Positions 1-8,484 are shown, numbered from the stretch's first letter. The stretch is 42,604 nt of DNA from an uncultured Bacteroidales bacterium (GCA_903945175.1 CAJAUM010000013.1:1-42604); one strand, 5' to 3'. The notes: a model not told the origin generated them from the sequence alone. Numbers and translations are program-made.

Positions 1-366
1 CCAGTATTCGTGGTTGCCGGGGGTGAAATAGATGGGTATCGTTCGGGCCGAATCGATAAAATAGTCGCCAATGCCCGGGTTGGTGAGGGTGGGTGGAAAC
101 AGGTACCTGGTTATGGTAGGATACATGCCGTCGGGGGGCTCATTGCCCACATTGGAAACATCGCCGCTCACCACGACAAAGGCGGGTTTGGGGCTCAGGC
201 TTGCAAACTCCCTGATGGCGCTGCGGAAGTATTGCGCGTTGGTGTCGCTGTTCTGGAAAGGGATGTTCGAAATGTGCAGATCAGACATGTCTACAAAGGT
301 GAACTGGGCGAAGGAGGTCAAAGTGGCAACACATCCTGCTGCAAAAAGTAACATTTGTTTTTTCAT
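1..366 (-). CDS. Secreted metallophosphoesterase (calcineurin-like), 3' end outside the window
   Basis: The frame opens with ATG at 366 and runs off the left edge, giving the first 122 residues. A signal peptide (MKKQMLLFAAGCV, then SFAQ) is followed by the three N-terminal metal-binding blocks of the calcineurin-like phosphoesterase fold: D-x-H in MSDLHIS, GD in VVSGDVSN, and GNHE near the cut end. The family hydrolyses phosphomonoesters or diesters at a two-metal centre; the substrate cannot be inferred. Export by Sec is seen; a T9SS sorting domain could lie in the missing part. The start is 10 nt after the preceding small gene, so it is probably the last gene of the run that starts with the PAS kinase. 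Confidence 0.85.
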   Translation of the reverse strand, partial: MKKQMLLFAAGCVATLTSFAQFTFVDMSDLHISNIPFQNSDTNAQYFRSAIREFASLSPKPAFVVVSGDVSNVGNEPPDGMYPTITRYLFPPTLTNPGIGDYFIDSARTIPIYFTPGNHEYW

Positions 367-376
367 ATGCTGGAAG

Positions 377-667
377 TTAGGGCGAGGGTTTGTCAAGCGT
401 ACATTTTATACCGGCTTTATGGCATACCGTAACAATGGCTTCGACGGCCATGTCAGTTGGCTGTTTCGGAGCGTTGGCAGAATGAACTGCAGAAACGGCC
501 TTGTAAACGCGAAATGTTTTGGCCTCCAGGATGACTGAAGCGACATCCGCCTGACTGGTTCGCATACTCTTAATTTTCCTTGCAATCGTAACAAATTGAG
601 CATGAACAGGTATGGCGATAAGAAAGCCAAATCCGATCATGAGCAAAGTATATCTATTTTGGTTCAT
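377..667 (-). CDS. Small exported protein of unknown function (96 aa)
   Basis: The product has a hydrophobic N-terminus resembling a signal peptide (residues about 8-23, ending VHAQ) and a short mature part with two cysteines near the C-terminus (CHKAGIKC). I do not recognise a family. Its start codon overlaps the stop of the preceding gene as ATGA (664-667), which supports a real, translationally coupled gene, and the secreted phosphoesterase starts 10 nt downstream. A second reading frame across the same DNA (406-630) lacks this coupling and is less likely. Confidence 0.6.
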   Translation of the reverse strand: MNQNRYTLLMIGFGFLIAIPVHAQFVTIARKIKSMRTSQADVASVILEAKTFRVYKAVSAVHSANAPKQPTDMAVEAIVTVCHKAGIKCTLDKPSP

Positions 668-1113
668 ACCTGTGAATTAATTTCCTTGCGTTTCATAACA
701 TAAAAAAAGATCAGGTAAAAGATGAAGATGGAGAAGAGGTTCAGCAGCAGTATGGTCAGGAATCCATTCCCATAAATGAAAAGGATAGAAAAAATAAGCA
801 ATCCGGCATTGGCCAGCAGTGCGTTTAAAAATGCTCTGGAGCGGATCTGATCCAGGATTTCACATTCGGTTTTCTCTTTTGAAAAGACCAGGAGGAGGAA
901 CCCGGCAAGGAGGGATAACATGATCAGCTCATCTGCAATATTGGTCCGGAAGGTCGTGAACATCCTGGTTTCAAGAAAGGAGGCGTAAACAGCAAATACC
1001 GGAAGGATCAGCCTGAAGTCAAACCACAGATAGAAAATCAACCCTGTTATGCCAAGAATAACCAGTCCCATCCCGATCCATTTATATTTATAAGGCAGGA
1101 GAAAATTAGTCAT
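664..1113 (-). CDS. Multi-pass membrane protein of unknown function (149 aa)
   Basis: Four to five hydrophobic helices fill most of the protein (for example around residues 13-32, 62-77, 94-115 and 118-140), with a charged loop KEKTECEILDQIRSR between helices. There is no signal peptide cleavage motif and no motif I can assign to a family. It lies 20 nt after the PAS histidine kinase and overlaps the next small gene by 4 nt (ATGA), so the kinase, this protein, the 96-residue protein and the phosphoesterase look co-transcribed. It could be a membrane partner of the otherwise soluble kinase, but that is only inferred from position. Confidence 0.6.
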   Translation of the reverse strand: MTNFLLPYKYKWIGMGLVILGITGLIFYLWFDFRLILPVFAVYASFLETRMFTTFRTNIADELIMLSLLAGFLLLVFSKEKTECEILDQIRSRAFLNALLANAGLLIFSILFIYGNGFLTILLLNLFSIFIFYLIFFYVMKRKEINSQV

Positions 1114-1133
1114 AAATTTCCTTTCTTGAGATT

Positions 1134-2366
1134 TTATTTACTGTTGGTTGCGCTGCCTGGCAACGTGAAATGAAAGGTACTTCCTTTATTTACTTCGCTT
1201 TCTACCCATATTCTGCCGCCATGTTTTTCGATAAAGTCTTTGCAGAGAAGCAGTCCAAGTCCGCTGCTTGATTCTCCCTCCGTGCCTTTGCGGCTTGCAT
1301 TCTCATCGATACGGAACAGCTTCTGAAGAATTTGCCGGCTCATCCCGATCCCCGTGTCTGTTACTGTGACCATAACCGATTGATTGTCCGCAAGCCACGC
1401 CTTAACAGTCACCCGGCCTCCCTTTGGGGTGAATTTAATGGCGTTTGACACCAGGTTGCGCATGGTTGATTCCAGCATCATTTCATCGGCATGAATTTTA
1501 AGATCCTCCGGGATATCAACATGGATGGTGATCTGTTTTGCATGGGCTAAGTCAATCAGCGCATGAATGGATTTCTCAATTTTTACTTTCAGCTCCATGG
1601 CTGAAGGTTCGAAATTGATCAATCCTCTTTGCATGCGCGACCATTCAAGCAGGTTCTCGAGCAAGTCGAACAGCTTTATGGCAGATTTGCTCATGGTTGT
1701 TGCGATAATTTGAATCTCACTCTGGCTCATATCCTCCAACTCTTCCGACATCATTTTCGATAGGTTAAGGAACGAATTAAACGGACTCCTCAGGTCATGG
1801 GCAATGATGGAGAAAAATTTATCTTTTTCGGCATTCAGCTTAGTAAGATCTTCGTTTTTTTGAATGATCTCCTCCTGCGCGCGCCTGAGGTCGGTGATAT
1901 CTTCCTTAACAGCAAGATAATGTGTGATGTTCCCCAATGAATCCCTGATCGGGCCAATGGTTGCGGATTCCCAGTACAGCTCCCCATTTTTCCTTTTATT
2001 GTGGAATAACCCTTTCCATTGTTGCCCGGAGGTTATCGCTGACCAGAGCAATGCATATTCGTTGGCAATGGTCTCTCCTGATTTCAGGACCCTGGGATTT
2101 TGACCAACCAGCTCTTCAAGGGCGTATCCGGTCGTTTCACATGCTTTTGGATTGGCGTATTCAATGTTTCCTTCAAGGTTGGTAACTACAATGCTGACCG
2201 GGCTTTGTTCGACAGCCTGTGAAAGCTTCCTGAGCTCATCTTCTGTCCGTTTGCGATCAAAGGTGTCCATTTCCGGTGAAGAGACATCGGGAGTCAGATC
2301 TGACTGACTCTTCTTTCCTTCACTGGAAACAGGCATAAATGGATCGGCTGGGGTTTCATTCGGCAT
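1134..2366 (-). CDS. Soluble PAS-domain sensor histidine kinase (410 aa)
   Basis: Domains in order: a polar N-terminal region, one PAS domain with PAC tail (about residues 45-160, SPVSIVVTNLEGNIEYANP to LAVKEDITDL), a short coiled linker (160-183), the HisKA dimerisation helix with phospho-acceptor His190 in IIAHDLRSP, and a HATPase_c domain with N box (NLVSNAIKFTP), G1 box (DTGIGM) and G2 box (SSGLGLLL). No transmembrane segment or receiver domain is present, so it senses an intracellular or membrane-presented signal and needs an unlinked response regulator; none is encoded beside it. It follows the smaller L,D-transpeptidase by 28 nt and precedes a membrane protein by 20 nt, so it may respond to envelope state. 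The signal is unknown. Confidence 0.9.
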   Translation of the reverse strand: MPNETPADPFMPVSSEGKKSQSDLTPDVSSPEMDTFDRKRTEDELRKLSQAVEQSPVSIVVTNLEGNIEYANPKACETTGYALEELVGQNPRVLKSGETIANEYALLWSAITSGQQWKGLFHNKRKNGELYWESATIGPIRDSLGNITHYLAVKEDITDLRRAQEEIIQKNEDLTKLNAEKDKFFSIIAHDLRSPFNSFLNLSKMMSEELEDMSQSEIQIIATTMSKSAIKLFDLLENLLEWSRMQRGLINFEPSAMELKVKIEKSIHALIDLAHAKQITIHVDIPEDLKIHADEMMLESTMRNLVSNAIKFTPKGGRVTVKAWLADNQSVMVTVTDTGIGMSRQILQKLFRIDENASRKGTEGESSSGLGLLLCKDFIEKHGGRIWVESEVNKGSTFHFTLPGSATNSK

Positions 2367-2394
2367 ATCCGTGTAGTTTTATCATGTTGGAAAT

Positions 2395-3081
2395 TTAATT
2401 GGTATTCAGAAGATCCGAGTGGCTTATGTAATAGGCATCCTGCTGATAGATAAATAAACAGGTGCCCTCCTTGATGATATCAACAACAGGTTTAATCAGA
2501 TCAGGAGGCAGGGAGGGGCAGCCGAAGCTTCTGCCGAGCCGGCCGGTTTTCCTGATGAAATTTTCGGTGGCATAGTCCGCTCCATGCATGATGATCTCCC
2601 GTTTCAATGCATTGTCATTGTATCCCCGTTCAACGCCATCCAGTACCAGCGATAATCCTACGCTGGAACCCAATATCTCCTCTTTGGTGATATAAAAACC
2701 AAGACTGCTTTTATTGGAGCCTGAAACATTGGAGAAATGGGTGGCATATTCATCGCCGGTATTTCTTCCGTGGGCTACATAGGTGTTGAATAAAATGGCT
2801 TTGTTTAGCAGGTCGATCACATAAAGCCGCTTGTTTTTACTTGACTGTGAAAAATCGACAATGGTGAGGATTCCGGAATTCCGGAGTTTCCCATCCGTCT
2901 CAAGTTTCCTTTGGCCCTTCAGGGCGAGTTGAAACACATCACTGGAAAGCCCCTTCTCCGATAAGTTCAGCATCGTGTAAAGGTCACGCTGCTCTTCCCT
3001 GGCCGGAACCGGGTTGTCGGATCCCGCCTTGTTCATGAATGGAACAAAAAGAAGCATGAAAAACAAATAAAACTTCACCAT
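2395..3081 (-). CDS. Exported YkuD_2-type L,D-transpeptidase catalytic-domain protein (228 aa)
   Basis: The protein carries the second-type L,D-transpeptidase fold (murein L,D-transpeptidase catalytic domain, YkuD_2): HGRNTGDEYATHFSN, SSLGFYIT, IIMHGADYA and the catalytic segment SFGCPSLP with the active-site cysteine. Such enzymes form or exchange L,D-crosslinks in peptidoglycan; members of this subfamily are mostly uncharacterised. The start at 3081 is preferred over an in-frame ATG at 3114: it begins directly with a signal peptide (MVKFYLFFMLLFVPF), and a TAGATTTG promoter-like box (3097-3104) lies between the two candidates. It sits between a second L,D-transpeptidase and the PAS kinase, all on the same strand. 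Confidence 0.85.
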   Translation of the reverse strand: MVKFYLFFMLLFVPFMNKAGSDNPVPAREEQRDLYTMLNLSEKGLSSDVFQLALKGQRKLETDGKLRNSGILTIVDFSQSSKNKRLYVIDLLNKAILFNTYVAHGRNTGDEYATHFSNVSGSNKSSLGFYITKEEILGSSVGLSLVLDGVERGYNDNALKREIIMHGADYATENFIRKTGRLGRSFGCPSLPPDLIKPVVDIIKEGTCLFIYQQDAYYISHSDLLNTN

Positions 3082-3096
3082 AATTGCAAAGATAAG

Positions 3097-3104
3097 CAAA
3101 TCTA
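3097..3104 (-). promoter_or_regulatory. Possible -7 box (TAGATTTG) for the YkuD_2 gene
   Basis: TAGATTTG matches the Bacteroidota TAnnTTTG -7 element 16 nt ahead of the start at 3081. The same 10-mer TATAGATTTG occurs ahead of the lipoprotein gene. No TTG is found at the expected -33 distance, so this is a half-match. Confidence 0.35.
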
Positions 3105-3139
3105 TAAAAAACAAAAGTCTTTGCCTGCTACCTGATCAT

Positions 3140-4735
3140 TTAGTCCCCGATGAGCAGCCGGGCAAGCCGTTCATCATTTTCATAGATATCATCGTAAAAG
3201 TTGATCTCGCCCTGCTGATTCACCCAGGCGGTTAAGTAACCAATATAGACCGGTATTTTATTCTTTAAAACATAGGTGTTTTCCTTCCCGGCATGCATGG
3301 CTGCATCTATTTTTTGCGGGGTCCAGTTGGGGTCGTCCTCCAGGAGGGCGATGGCCAGGTCACGCGGCTTCCCGACCCGGATACAGCCATGGCTGAAGGC
3401 CCTGCTTTCCCTTGCAAACAGGCTTTTTACAGGCGTATCGTGCATATAGATGTCATTGGAGTTCGGAAAAATGAATTTGACGAGTCCCAGGGAGTTGTTC
3501 TTGCCCGGTTTCTGGCGCACCTGGCCATTGTTCCATTCCATGTTGTGCGCTTCGAGATAATTCTTATTCTTTGCCATCCCCGGTTTCACCTCTTTGTTGA
3601 TGATACTCTGCGGCAAATTCCAATAGGGGCTGAATACAATATAGCTCAGCATCCCACTGAAAATAACCGTCTTGGTCACATACTTTCCTACAATCACAGG
3701 GGATTCGAGCTCGCTTTTCCCGTTGCGGATCAGGTTCAGTTTAAAGGAGGGAATGTTGACTACGATATAGGCTTTCGCCCTGGCAAATTCGGGTGAAATC
3801 CACCGGCACCGTTCCATGTTTACCACGATTTTTTTGATGAGGTCCCCAATGGGGGCATTCATCTCCTGAATATGGAGCTGCAATATTTTTTCACCCTGGT
3901 TTTTACCGTTACGCCGCTGATACTTTTTTACTGCTTCAACCAGCTCCGGGTCGTAGGCGTTGCTTTTGTTGTTCTCTTTCAGATCGCCGGTAAGGAACAG
4001 GCGTTCTCTGATCTGCCGTATTGCTTTAGCCGTATCACCAGGCTTATAAGCCTTAACCTTCGGGTCGATGTCAATGATGTTCCAGCCACCCTTTTGCTCA
4101 ATTTCCCTGTAACGCTTCAAAACATCCCGCAGTTTGTAATATTGAACGAACAATGCACTGTCGTCGCGGGTGAGCAAATCAGGATCTGACATAAGCGAAT
4201 CCAGCAGGGTGCTGTAGGAGATCTGCTTGCGGGGCAGCAGCCAGCCCATGGTTGTGGTGGTGGTATCGGCGAGACCTTTATAAACTTTTTCAGTATAGAA
4301 CAGATAAAGATTGGTCAGCATCAACTCGGTTTCCGTCGGGGTGAGGGTATTTTCCCTGTAATTTTCGAAAACACCATCCATCTTTTCCTGGTAAGGGAAC
4401 TTCGAAGAGATGCCCTCCGTTATCATCTCTTTTGACTTGCTGAAAAGGGTATGACCGAATTCCACCACCCCGTGGGCATCAAACCAGATATGGGTGTACT
4501 TGTGCTGGCGGTAAACCTCCAAAACCTCCCCCTGGTAGGTATTCAGTTCCGGAAATGACCGGTAAAATGAATAGACCAGGTTGCTATCGAACGGCATATT
4601 GCTCTGCTGGTTAAAAGCGCCGCGCAGATCGTCAGGGATTTTGACGGGGTGCTTGTTTCCCTTAAACTTGCATGATCCATTGGCCAGAGAGAACGCTATT
4701 ATTATGGCTAAAAAAGGTATATATAATTTTGTCAT
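3140..4735 (-). CDS. L,D-transpeptidase family protein (YcbB/LdtD-like), probable lipoprotein (531 aa)
   Basis: The C-terminal half holds a YkuD catalytic domain with the paired motifs YMHDTP and SHGCIRVGKP, the latter around residue 450 with the active-site cysteine. The middle holds a peptidoglycan-binding-like segment (LVEAVKKYQRRNG). This order and length fit the large YcbB/LdtD-type enzymes, which make 3-3 (L,D) crosslinks in murein or link proteins to it. The N-terminus (LANGSC at about residue 23) is a plausible relaxed Bacteroidota lipobox, placing it in the periplasm as a lipoprotein. It lies 14 nt after the small lipoprotein and 58 nt before the YkuD_2 gene. Two L,D-transpeptidase subfamilies side by side suggest a local wall-remodelling set. 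Confidence 0.9.
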   Translation of the reverse strand: MTKLYIPFLAIIIAFSLANGSCKFKGNKHPVKIPDDLRGAFNQQSNMPFDSNLVYSFYRSFPELNTYQGEVLEVYRQHKYTHIWFDAHGVVEFGHTLFSKSKEMITEGISSKFPYQEKMDGVFENYRENTLTPTETELMLTNLYLFYTEKVYKGLADTTTTTMGWLLPRKQISYSTLLDSLMSDPDLLTRDDSALFVQYYKLRDVLKRYREIEQKGGWNIIDIDPKVKAYKPGDTAKAIRQIRERLFLTGDLKENNKSNAYDPELVEAVKKYQRRNGKNQGEKILQLHIQEMNAPIGDLIKKIVVNMERCRWISPEFARAKAYIVVNIPSFKLNLIRNGKSELESPVIVGKYVTKTVIFSGMLSYIVFSPYWNLPQSIINKEVKPGMAKNKNYLEAHNMEWNNGQVRQKPGKNNSLGLVKFIFPNSNDIYMHDTPVKSLFARESRAFSHGCIRVGKPRDLAIALLEDDPNWTPQKIDAAMHAGKENTYVLKNKIPVYIGYLTAWVNQQGEINFYDDIYENDERLARLLIGD

Positions 4736-4749
4736 CCGGCCTGATCCCC

Positions 4750-5130
4750 TTAATTGGTCTGCTGCTCACAAAAATCACTCCCACGAATGGTTGCGCTGCC
4801 GGTGCTGCCATCATAGGTGATTTTGAGGCTGCCGTTCTTTACATTGCCGCTGGCCGAAATGGCTACCTTGGTGGTGGTAAGCACAGGTACAGTGACGGAC
4901 CACGGCAGGGTGGGATTCTGCACAGTCACCGTTCCTGAAATGGTTACATAACTCAATGAGGAGATGGTGCCATCCCCTGTTTGCGATGCCGTATAGAGGA
5001 TGTCCATCTCTACCGGGGGCTGGGTGGAAGAAGCGCTGAGATTGCAGGTGATTTCGTTGGTTTTTTTACAGTTGACCAGACCGAAAAGCAGCAAGGAGAT
5101 TGACAGCGTGAACATAAGTTTTCTTTTCAT
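4750..5130 (-). CDS. Small lipoprotein of unknown function (126 aa)
   Basis: Starting at ATG 5130 the product is MKRKLMFTLSISLLLFGLVNC, a clear signal peptide with a lipobox cysteine, followed by a Thr/Ser/Val-rich mature chain with a predicted all-beta character. Two further cysteines are present (ITCNLS, SDFCEQ). An in-frame ATG at 5169 would add 13 residues before the signal peptide and would overlap a promoter-like TAGATTTG box, so the later start is chosen. The family is not recognised. It heads a minus-strand run that continues through both L,D-transpeptidases. Confidence 0.75.
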   Translation of the reverse strand: MKRKLMFTLSISLLLFGLVNCKKTNEITCNLSASSTQPPVEMDILYTASQTGDGTISSLSYVTISGTVTVQNPTLPWSVTVPVLTTTKVAISASGNVKNGSLKITYDGSTGSATIRGSDFCEQQTN

Positions 5131-5166
5131 GGTATGGATTTTAAGTTGAATGGGGTTCATGTATGG

Positions 5167-5174
5167 CAAATCTA
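5167..5174 (-). promoter_or_regulatory. Possible -7 box (TAGATTTG) for the lipoprotein/L,D-transpeptidase run
   Basis: TAGATTTG fits TAnnTTTG, about 36 nt ahead of the ATG at 5130. It sits in the divergent region shared with the gnd promoter. No good -33 TTG is seen, so confidence is limited. Confidence 0.4.
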
Positions 5175-5243
5175 TAGAAAATAAAGATCAGGATGGCCGT
5201 TTTTTCTTTAATTTTCTTTGCCCGGGAAACATTTGAAAAAGTC

Positions 5244-5251
5244 TAACTTTG
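5244..5251 (+). promoter_or_regulatory. Bacteroidota-type promoter of the gnd-zwf-pgl-pgi operon
   Basis: TAACTTTG fits TAnnTTTG, with a TTTG 23 nt upstream (5217-5220 region), a slightly long but possible -33 spacing. A start about 7 nt downstream would leave a leader of roughly 22 nt before the gnd ATG at 5280. Confidence 0.5.
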
Positions 5252-5279
5252 TATCTCTGTAAATCAAAAGAGATCTCAA

Positions 5280-6182
5280 ATGAAAATAGGCTTCATCGGA
5301 CTTGGAAAAATGGGCTTCAATATGGTCCAGCGACTGCTAAATGATGGTCATGAAATGGTGGTGTGGAACAGGACGGCTGCCACGGTAGCGGAGATCGCCA
5401 AAAAGGGAGCCATCGCATCGGCTTCGGTAAAGGAGTTGACCGAAAAACTTCCGGGGCGCAAGGTGGTGTGGCTCATGGTGCCGGCCGGCAAACCGGTGGA
5501 TGACAACCTTGACCTGCTTTTAACGCTGTTGAATAAAGAGGATATCATCATCGATGGAGGGAACTCCTACTGGAGGGATACGCAGGTGCGTGCCCAAAGG
5601 GCAGAATCGCATGGCGTTCATTACCTCGATTGTGGCACCAGCGGCGGTGTGTGGGGGCTCCAGAACGGCTATTGCCTCATGTATGGCGGCAACAGGGAGG
5701 CTGCGGAATATGCTGCGCCGCTGTTCAAATCTCTGGCGCCCGAACATGGATCGGTCTATTGCGGAGCTTCTGGGACCGGCCACATGGTGAAGATGGTTCA
5801 CAATGGAATTGAATATGGCATGATGCAGGCCTATGCCGAAGGTTTCGAAATCCTTGAGAAGGCGCCTTATGACCTCGACCTGGCCAAAATTGCCGATGCC
5901 TGGCAATACGGCAGCGTGGTTCGTTCATGGCTGCTGGAGCTGGCTGTTGCTGCCCTGAAGAAGGATCCGAAGCTTGAACAGTTGAAGGGTTATGTGCAGG
6001 ATAGCGGCGAAGGACGCTGGACCGTGCAAACGGCCATCGATTTTGATGTGCCTGCCCATGTCATTACGGCCTCTCTTTTCACGCGATTCCAGTCACGACA
6101 GGAGGAGTCGTATGCCATGAAAATGCTGGCGGCGTTGCGGAATCAGTTTGGAGGACATGCGATAAAGACCAATGACCAATGA
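5280..6182 (+). CDS. gnd: 6-phosphogluconate dehydrogenase, decarboxylating, short (about 300 aa) type
   Basis: Oxidises 6-phosphogluconate to ribulose 5-phosphate and CO2 in the cytosol. Residues 4-15 form the Rossmann motif IGFIGLGKMGFN. NRT at 30-32, following the second strand, is the signature of NADP-using enzymes, whereas many short-form enzymes prefer NAD; cofactor use is therefore open. The substrate-binding block DCGTSGGVWG and the catalytic-lysine helix HMVKMVHNGIEYG are intact. At 300 residues it belongs to the short class lacking the long C-terminal tail of the 470-residue enzymes. The reading frame ends inside a 7-bp tandem repeat (AATGACC) that forms the junction with zwf; the two genes are 10 nt apart. 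Confidence 0.93.
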   Translation: MKIGFIGLGKMGFNMVQRLLNDGHEMVVWNRTAATVAEIAKKGAIASASVKELTEKLPGRKVVWLMVPAGKPVDDNLDLLLTLLNKEDIIIDGGNSYWRDTQVRAQRAESHGVHYLDCGTSGGVWGLQNGYCLMYGGNREAAEYAAPLFKSLAPEHGSVYCGASGTGHMVKMVHNGIEYGMMQAYAEGFEILEKAPYDLDLAKIADAWQYGSVVRSWLLELAVAALKKDPKLEQLKGYVQDSGEGRWTVQTAIDFDVPAHVITASLFTRFQSRQEESYAMKMLAALRNQFGGHAIKTNDQ

Positions 6183-6203
6183 CCAATGACCAATGACCAA
6201 TGA
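6167..6203 (+). repeat. 7-bp tandem repeat (AATGACC), four full units plus partial ends, at the gnd/zwf junction
   Basis: Four complete AATGACC units at 6171-6198 are flanked by partial units. Because 7 is not a multiple of 3, the TGA in the unit falls in every frame; gnd terminates at one of them. Each unit also supplies an ATG, but only the one at 6193 opens a long frame (zwf); those at 6172, 6179 and 6186 close after five codons. The same heptamer recurs, reverse-complemented, in the blaI leader near 34450. Confidence 0.95.
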
Positions 6204-7701
6204 AGAGGGTATTATTTATGTAATTTTTGGGGCGTCCGGCGACCTGACCAAGCGGAAGCTGGTTCCGGCGTTGTATTCCCTCTTTGTTCAGAAGCTGTTG
6301 CCCCCAAATTTTGCCCTGCTGGGGGTATCCCGATCGGCCATTTCAACTGAAGGGTTTAGGGAGGCGATGAAATCGGCCATCCTTGAATTTAAAGAAATCG
6401 ATGATGCTTCCGAAATTGATGCATTCATCCAACGGCTCTATTATACACCGATTCAGTTTGATGATGTTTCGACCTATGTTGCCCTTAAGCAAGCCATTGA
6501 TCAGTTGCAGATTGGCGGGAACATGGTTTTTTACCTTTCGACGCCACCGAGCCTCTATGGCATAATTCCCCGTCACCTGGCGGCAGTTGGCCTCCATAAG
6601 CAGGAAAATGGCTGGAAGAGGCTGATCATTGAAAAACCATTCGGGTACGATCTGGAATCGGCGTTAACGCTCAAGAACACCCTGCTTACCGACTGGCATG
6701 AGGAGCAGCTCTTCAGAATTGATCACTATATCGGGAAAGAGACCGTTCAGAATCTTCTGGTGACAAGGTTTTCAAACGGAATGTTCGAACCCCTGTGGAA
6801 CCGGAATTATATCCATCATATCGAAATAACCTCGGCCGAGAGTCTCGGCGTGGAGAAGCGCGGGGGTTACTACGACAGTTCGGGGGCGCTGCGCGACATG
6901 CTGCAGAACCATCTGTTACAGGTGGCGGCGCTCACAGCCATGGAACCACCCTCCTCATTGGAGCCTGCGGCCATTCGAAACGAAATCCTGAAGGTATTGC
7001 AGTCGCTCCGGCCCATCAACAGGGAAGAGGTTGCACAGGTCGCCATCCGCGGGCAATACGTGTCATCATCCATCAAAGGAAAAGCGATTCCGGGTTACCG
7101 CGAGGAGGAGGGGGTTGGAGCCGGCTCCCTGACCGAAACGTTTGCCGCCCTTAAGTTTTACATTGACAACTGGCGCTGGGGCGGGGTGCCATTTTATATT
7201 CGTACAGGGAAAAGGCTGCCTACCCGTGTTACAGAGGTGGTGATCCATTTCAAACCGACCCCCCATTTTCTCTTCTCGGGAAACAGGCTCCATCAGGCAG
7301 GAAATCAACTGGTCATACGAATTCAGCCTGATGAGGGGATTTTATTAAAATTCGGAATGAAGACCCCGGGAGCAGGGTTTGAGGTGCAGAATGTAAACAT
7401 GGATTTTCATTACAGCGATTTGTCAAATCAGCGCATCCCATCGGCTTACGAACGGCTCATCTATGATTCGATCAAAGGAGATGCAACCCTTTTTCCCCGA
7501 ACCGAAGAGGTGCTTGTGGCCTGGAAGTTTCTGACGCCTGTGATTGAGGCCTGGAAAAACGAACATGAGGTGCCCCTCCATGGGTATCCTGCAGGGTCAT
7601 GGGGACCGCGTGAAGCCGATGACCTGATTCAAGATAAAGAGATTACCTGGCGTTATCCGTGTAAAAACCTGTCTGACGACGGAATATATTGTGAATTGTG
7701 A
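6193..7701 (+). CDS. zwf: Glucose-6-phosphate 1-dehydrogenase
   Basis: Catalyses the first, NADP-linked step of the oxidative pentose phosphate pathway, giving 6-phosphogluconolactone. The nucleotide-binding motif FGASGDLTKRK lies at residues 12-22 and the active-site signature RIDHYIGKE at 175-183, with EKPFGYD upstream; all key residues are present, and the length of 502 aa is normal. The start at 6193 is the only ATG in the junction repeat that leads into a long frame. The stop overlaps the GTG start of pgl by 4 nt (GTGA), so the two are translationally coupled. Confidence 0.95.
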   Translation: MTNEEGIIYVIFGASGDLTKRKLVPALYSLFVQKLLPPNFALLGVSRSAISTEGFREAMKSAILEFKEIDDASEIDAFIQRLYYTPIQFDDVSTYVALKQAIDQLQIGGNMVFYLSTPPSLYGIIPRHLAAVGLHKQENGWKRLIIEKPFGYDLESALTLKNTLLTDWHEEQLFRIDHYIGKETVQNLLVTRFSNGMFEPLWNRNYIHHIEITSAESLGVEKRGGYYDSSGALRDMLQNHLLQVAALTAMEPPSSLEPAAIRNEILKVLQSLRPINREEVAQVAIRGQYVSSSIKGKAIPGYREEEGVGAGSLTETFAALKFYIDNWRWGGVPFYIRTGKRLPTRVTEVVIHFKPTPHFLFSGNRLHQAGNQLVIRIQPDEGILLKFGMKTPGAGFEVQNVNMDFHYSDLSNQRIPSAYERLIYDSIKGDATLFPRTEEVLVAWKFLTPVIEAWKNEHEVPLHGYPAGSWGPREADDLIQDKEITWRYPCKNLSDDGIYCEL

Positions 7702-8420
7702 ACAGGAAGCGTGTAATTAAATTATTGGATTCAGTTGATGACCTGGCGGAATATTTCGCCTCGCTGTTGGTGTTTAATATCTTAGGAACACCGGAAAACA
7801 GGTCTTTTATATGGATGTTGTCCGGCGGGAACACCCCAAAGCTGGTTTTCAGGAAAATTGCAGCGAACTTCAGGGATGTGATAGACTGGGACAGGGTGAA
7901 GATTTTCTGGGGTGATGAGCGATGTGTGGGACCCGATGACGATGAGAGCAACTATAAAATGGCCCGCGAGAACCTGCTCGATCATATTCCGATACCCTCC
8001 TTCAATATATTCAGGATCAGGGGAGAGGCCAACCCGGTGGAAGAGGCTGTACGATACAGCCAGTTGTTCAAGCGGCATGTTCATCCGAACCAGGGTTTTC
8101 CACAGGCTGACCTGGTGATGCTTGGCATGGGCGAAGATGGTCATACGGCCTCTATTTTTCCTGCCAATATCGATTTATTCAAGAGCGATGCATTGTTTGA
8201 ACCATCGGAACATCCGGAGACCCGGCAAAAAAGAATTACGGCCACCGGGATGATCATCAACCACGCGAAGGTGGTCGTCATGGTTGCCCCGGGTGAAGCC
8301 AAGGCTCCCAGGGTAGCCCAGATCATCAATCGTTTGGAAGGATGGGACCGGCTGCCGGCCGCCCGCGTGAAACCCGAAAACGGCGAAATGATCTGGTTGC
8401 TTGACAGGGAGCGGCCATGA
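7698..8420 (+). CDS. pgl: 6-phosphogluconolactonase (DevB/SOL type)
   Basis: Hydrolyses 6-phosphogluconolactone, the product of the upstream enzyme. Typical motifs are LSGGNTPK near residue 38, FWGDERCV, and LGMGEDGHTASIFP, all intact; 240 residues is the usual length. Translation starts with GTG at 7698, overlapping the zwf stop as GTGA; no better ATG lies nearby. The short run ATTGTGAATTGTGA at this junction is a two-unit heptamer resembling the other junction repeats of this window. pgi follows after 64 nt, so gnd, zwf, pgl and pgi make one pathway operon. Confidence 0.92.
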   Translation: MNRKRVIKLLDSVDDLAEYFASLLVFNILGTPENRSFIWMLSGGNTPKLVFRKIAANFRDVIDWDRVKIFWGDERCVGPDDDESNYKMARENLLDHIPIPSFNIFRIRGEANPVEEAVRYSQLFKRHVHPNQGFPQADLVMLGMGEDGHTASIFPANIDLFKSDALFEPSEHPETRQKRITATGMIINHAKVVVMVAPGEAKAPRVAQIINRLEGWDRLPAARVKPENGEMIWLLDRERP

Positions 8421-8484
8421 AGAAATGACTAAATATATGTTAACCCCTTGCCCCATGCAGGGCGTATGGTAAAAAAACACACCT

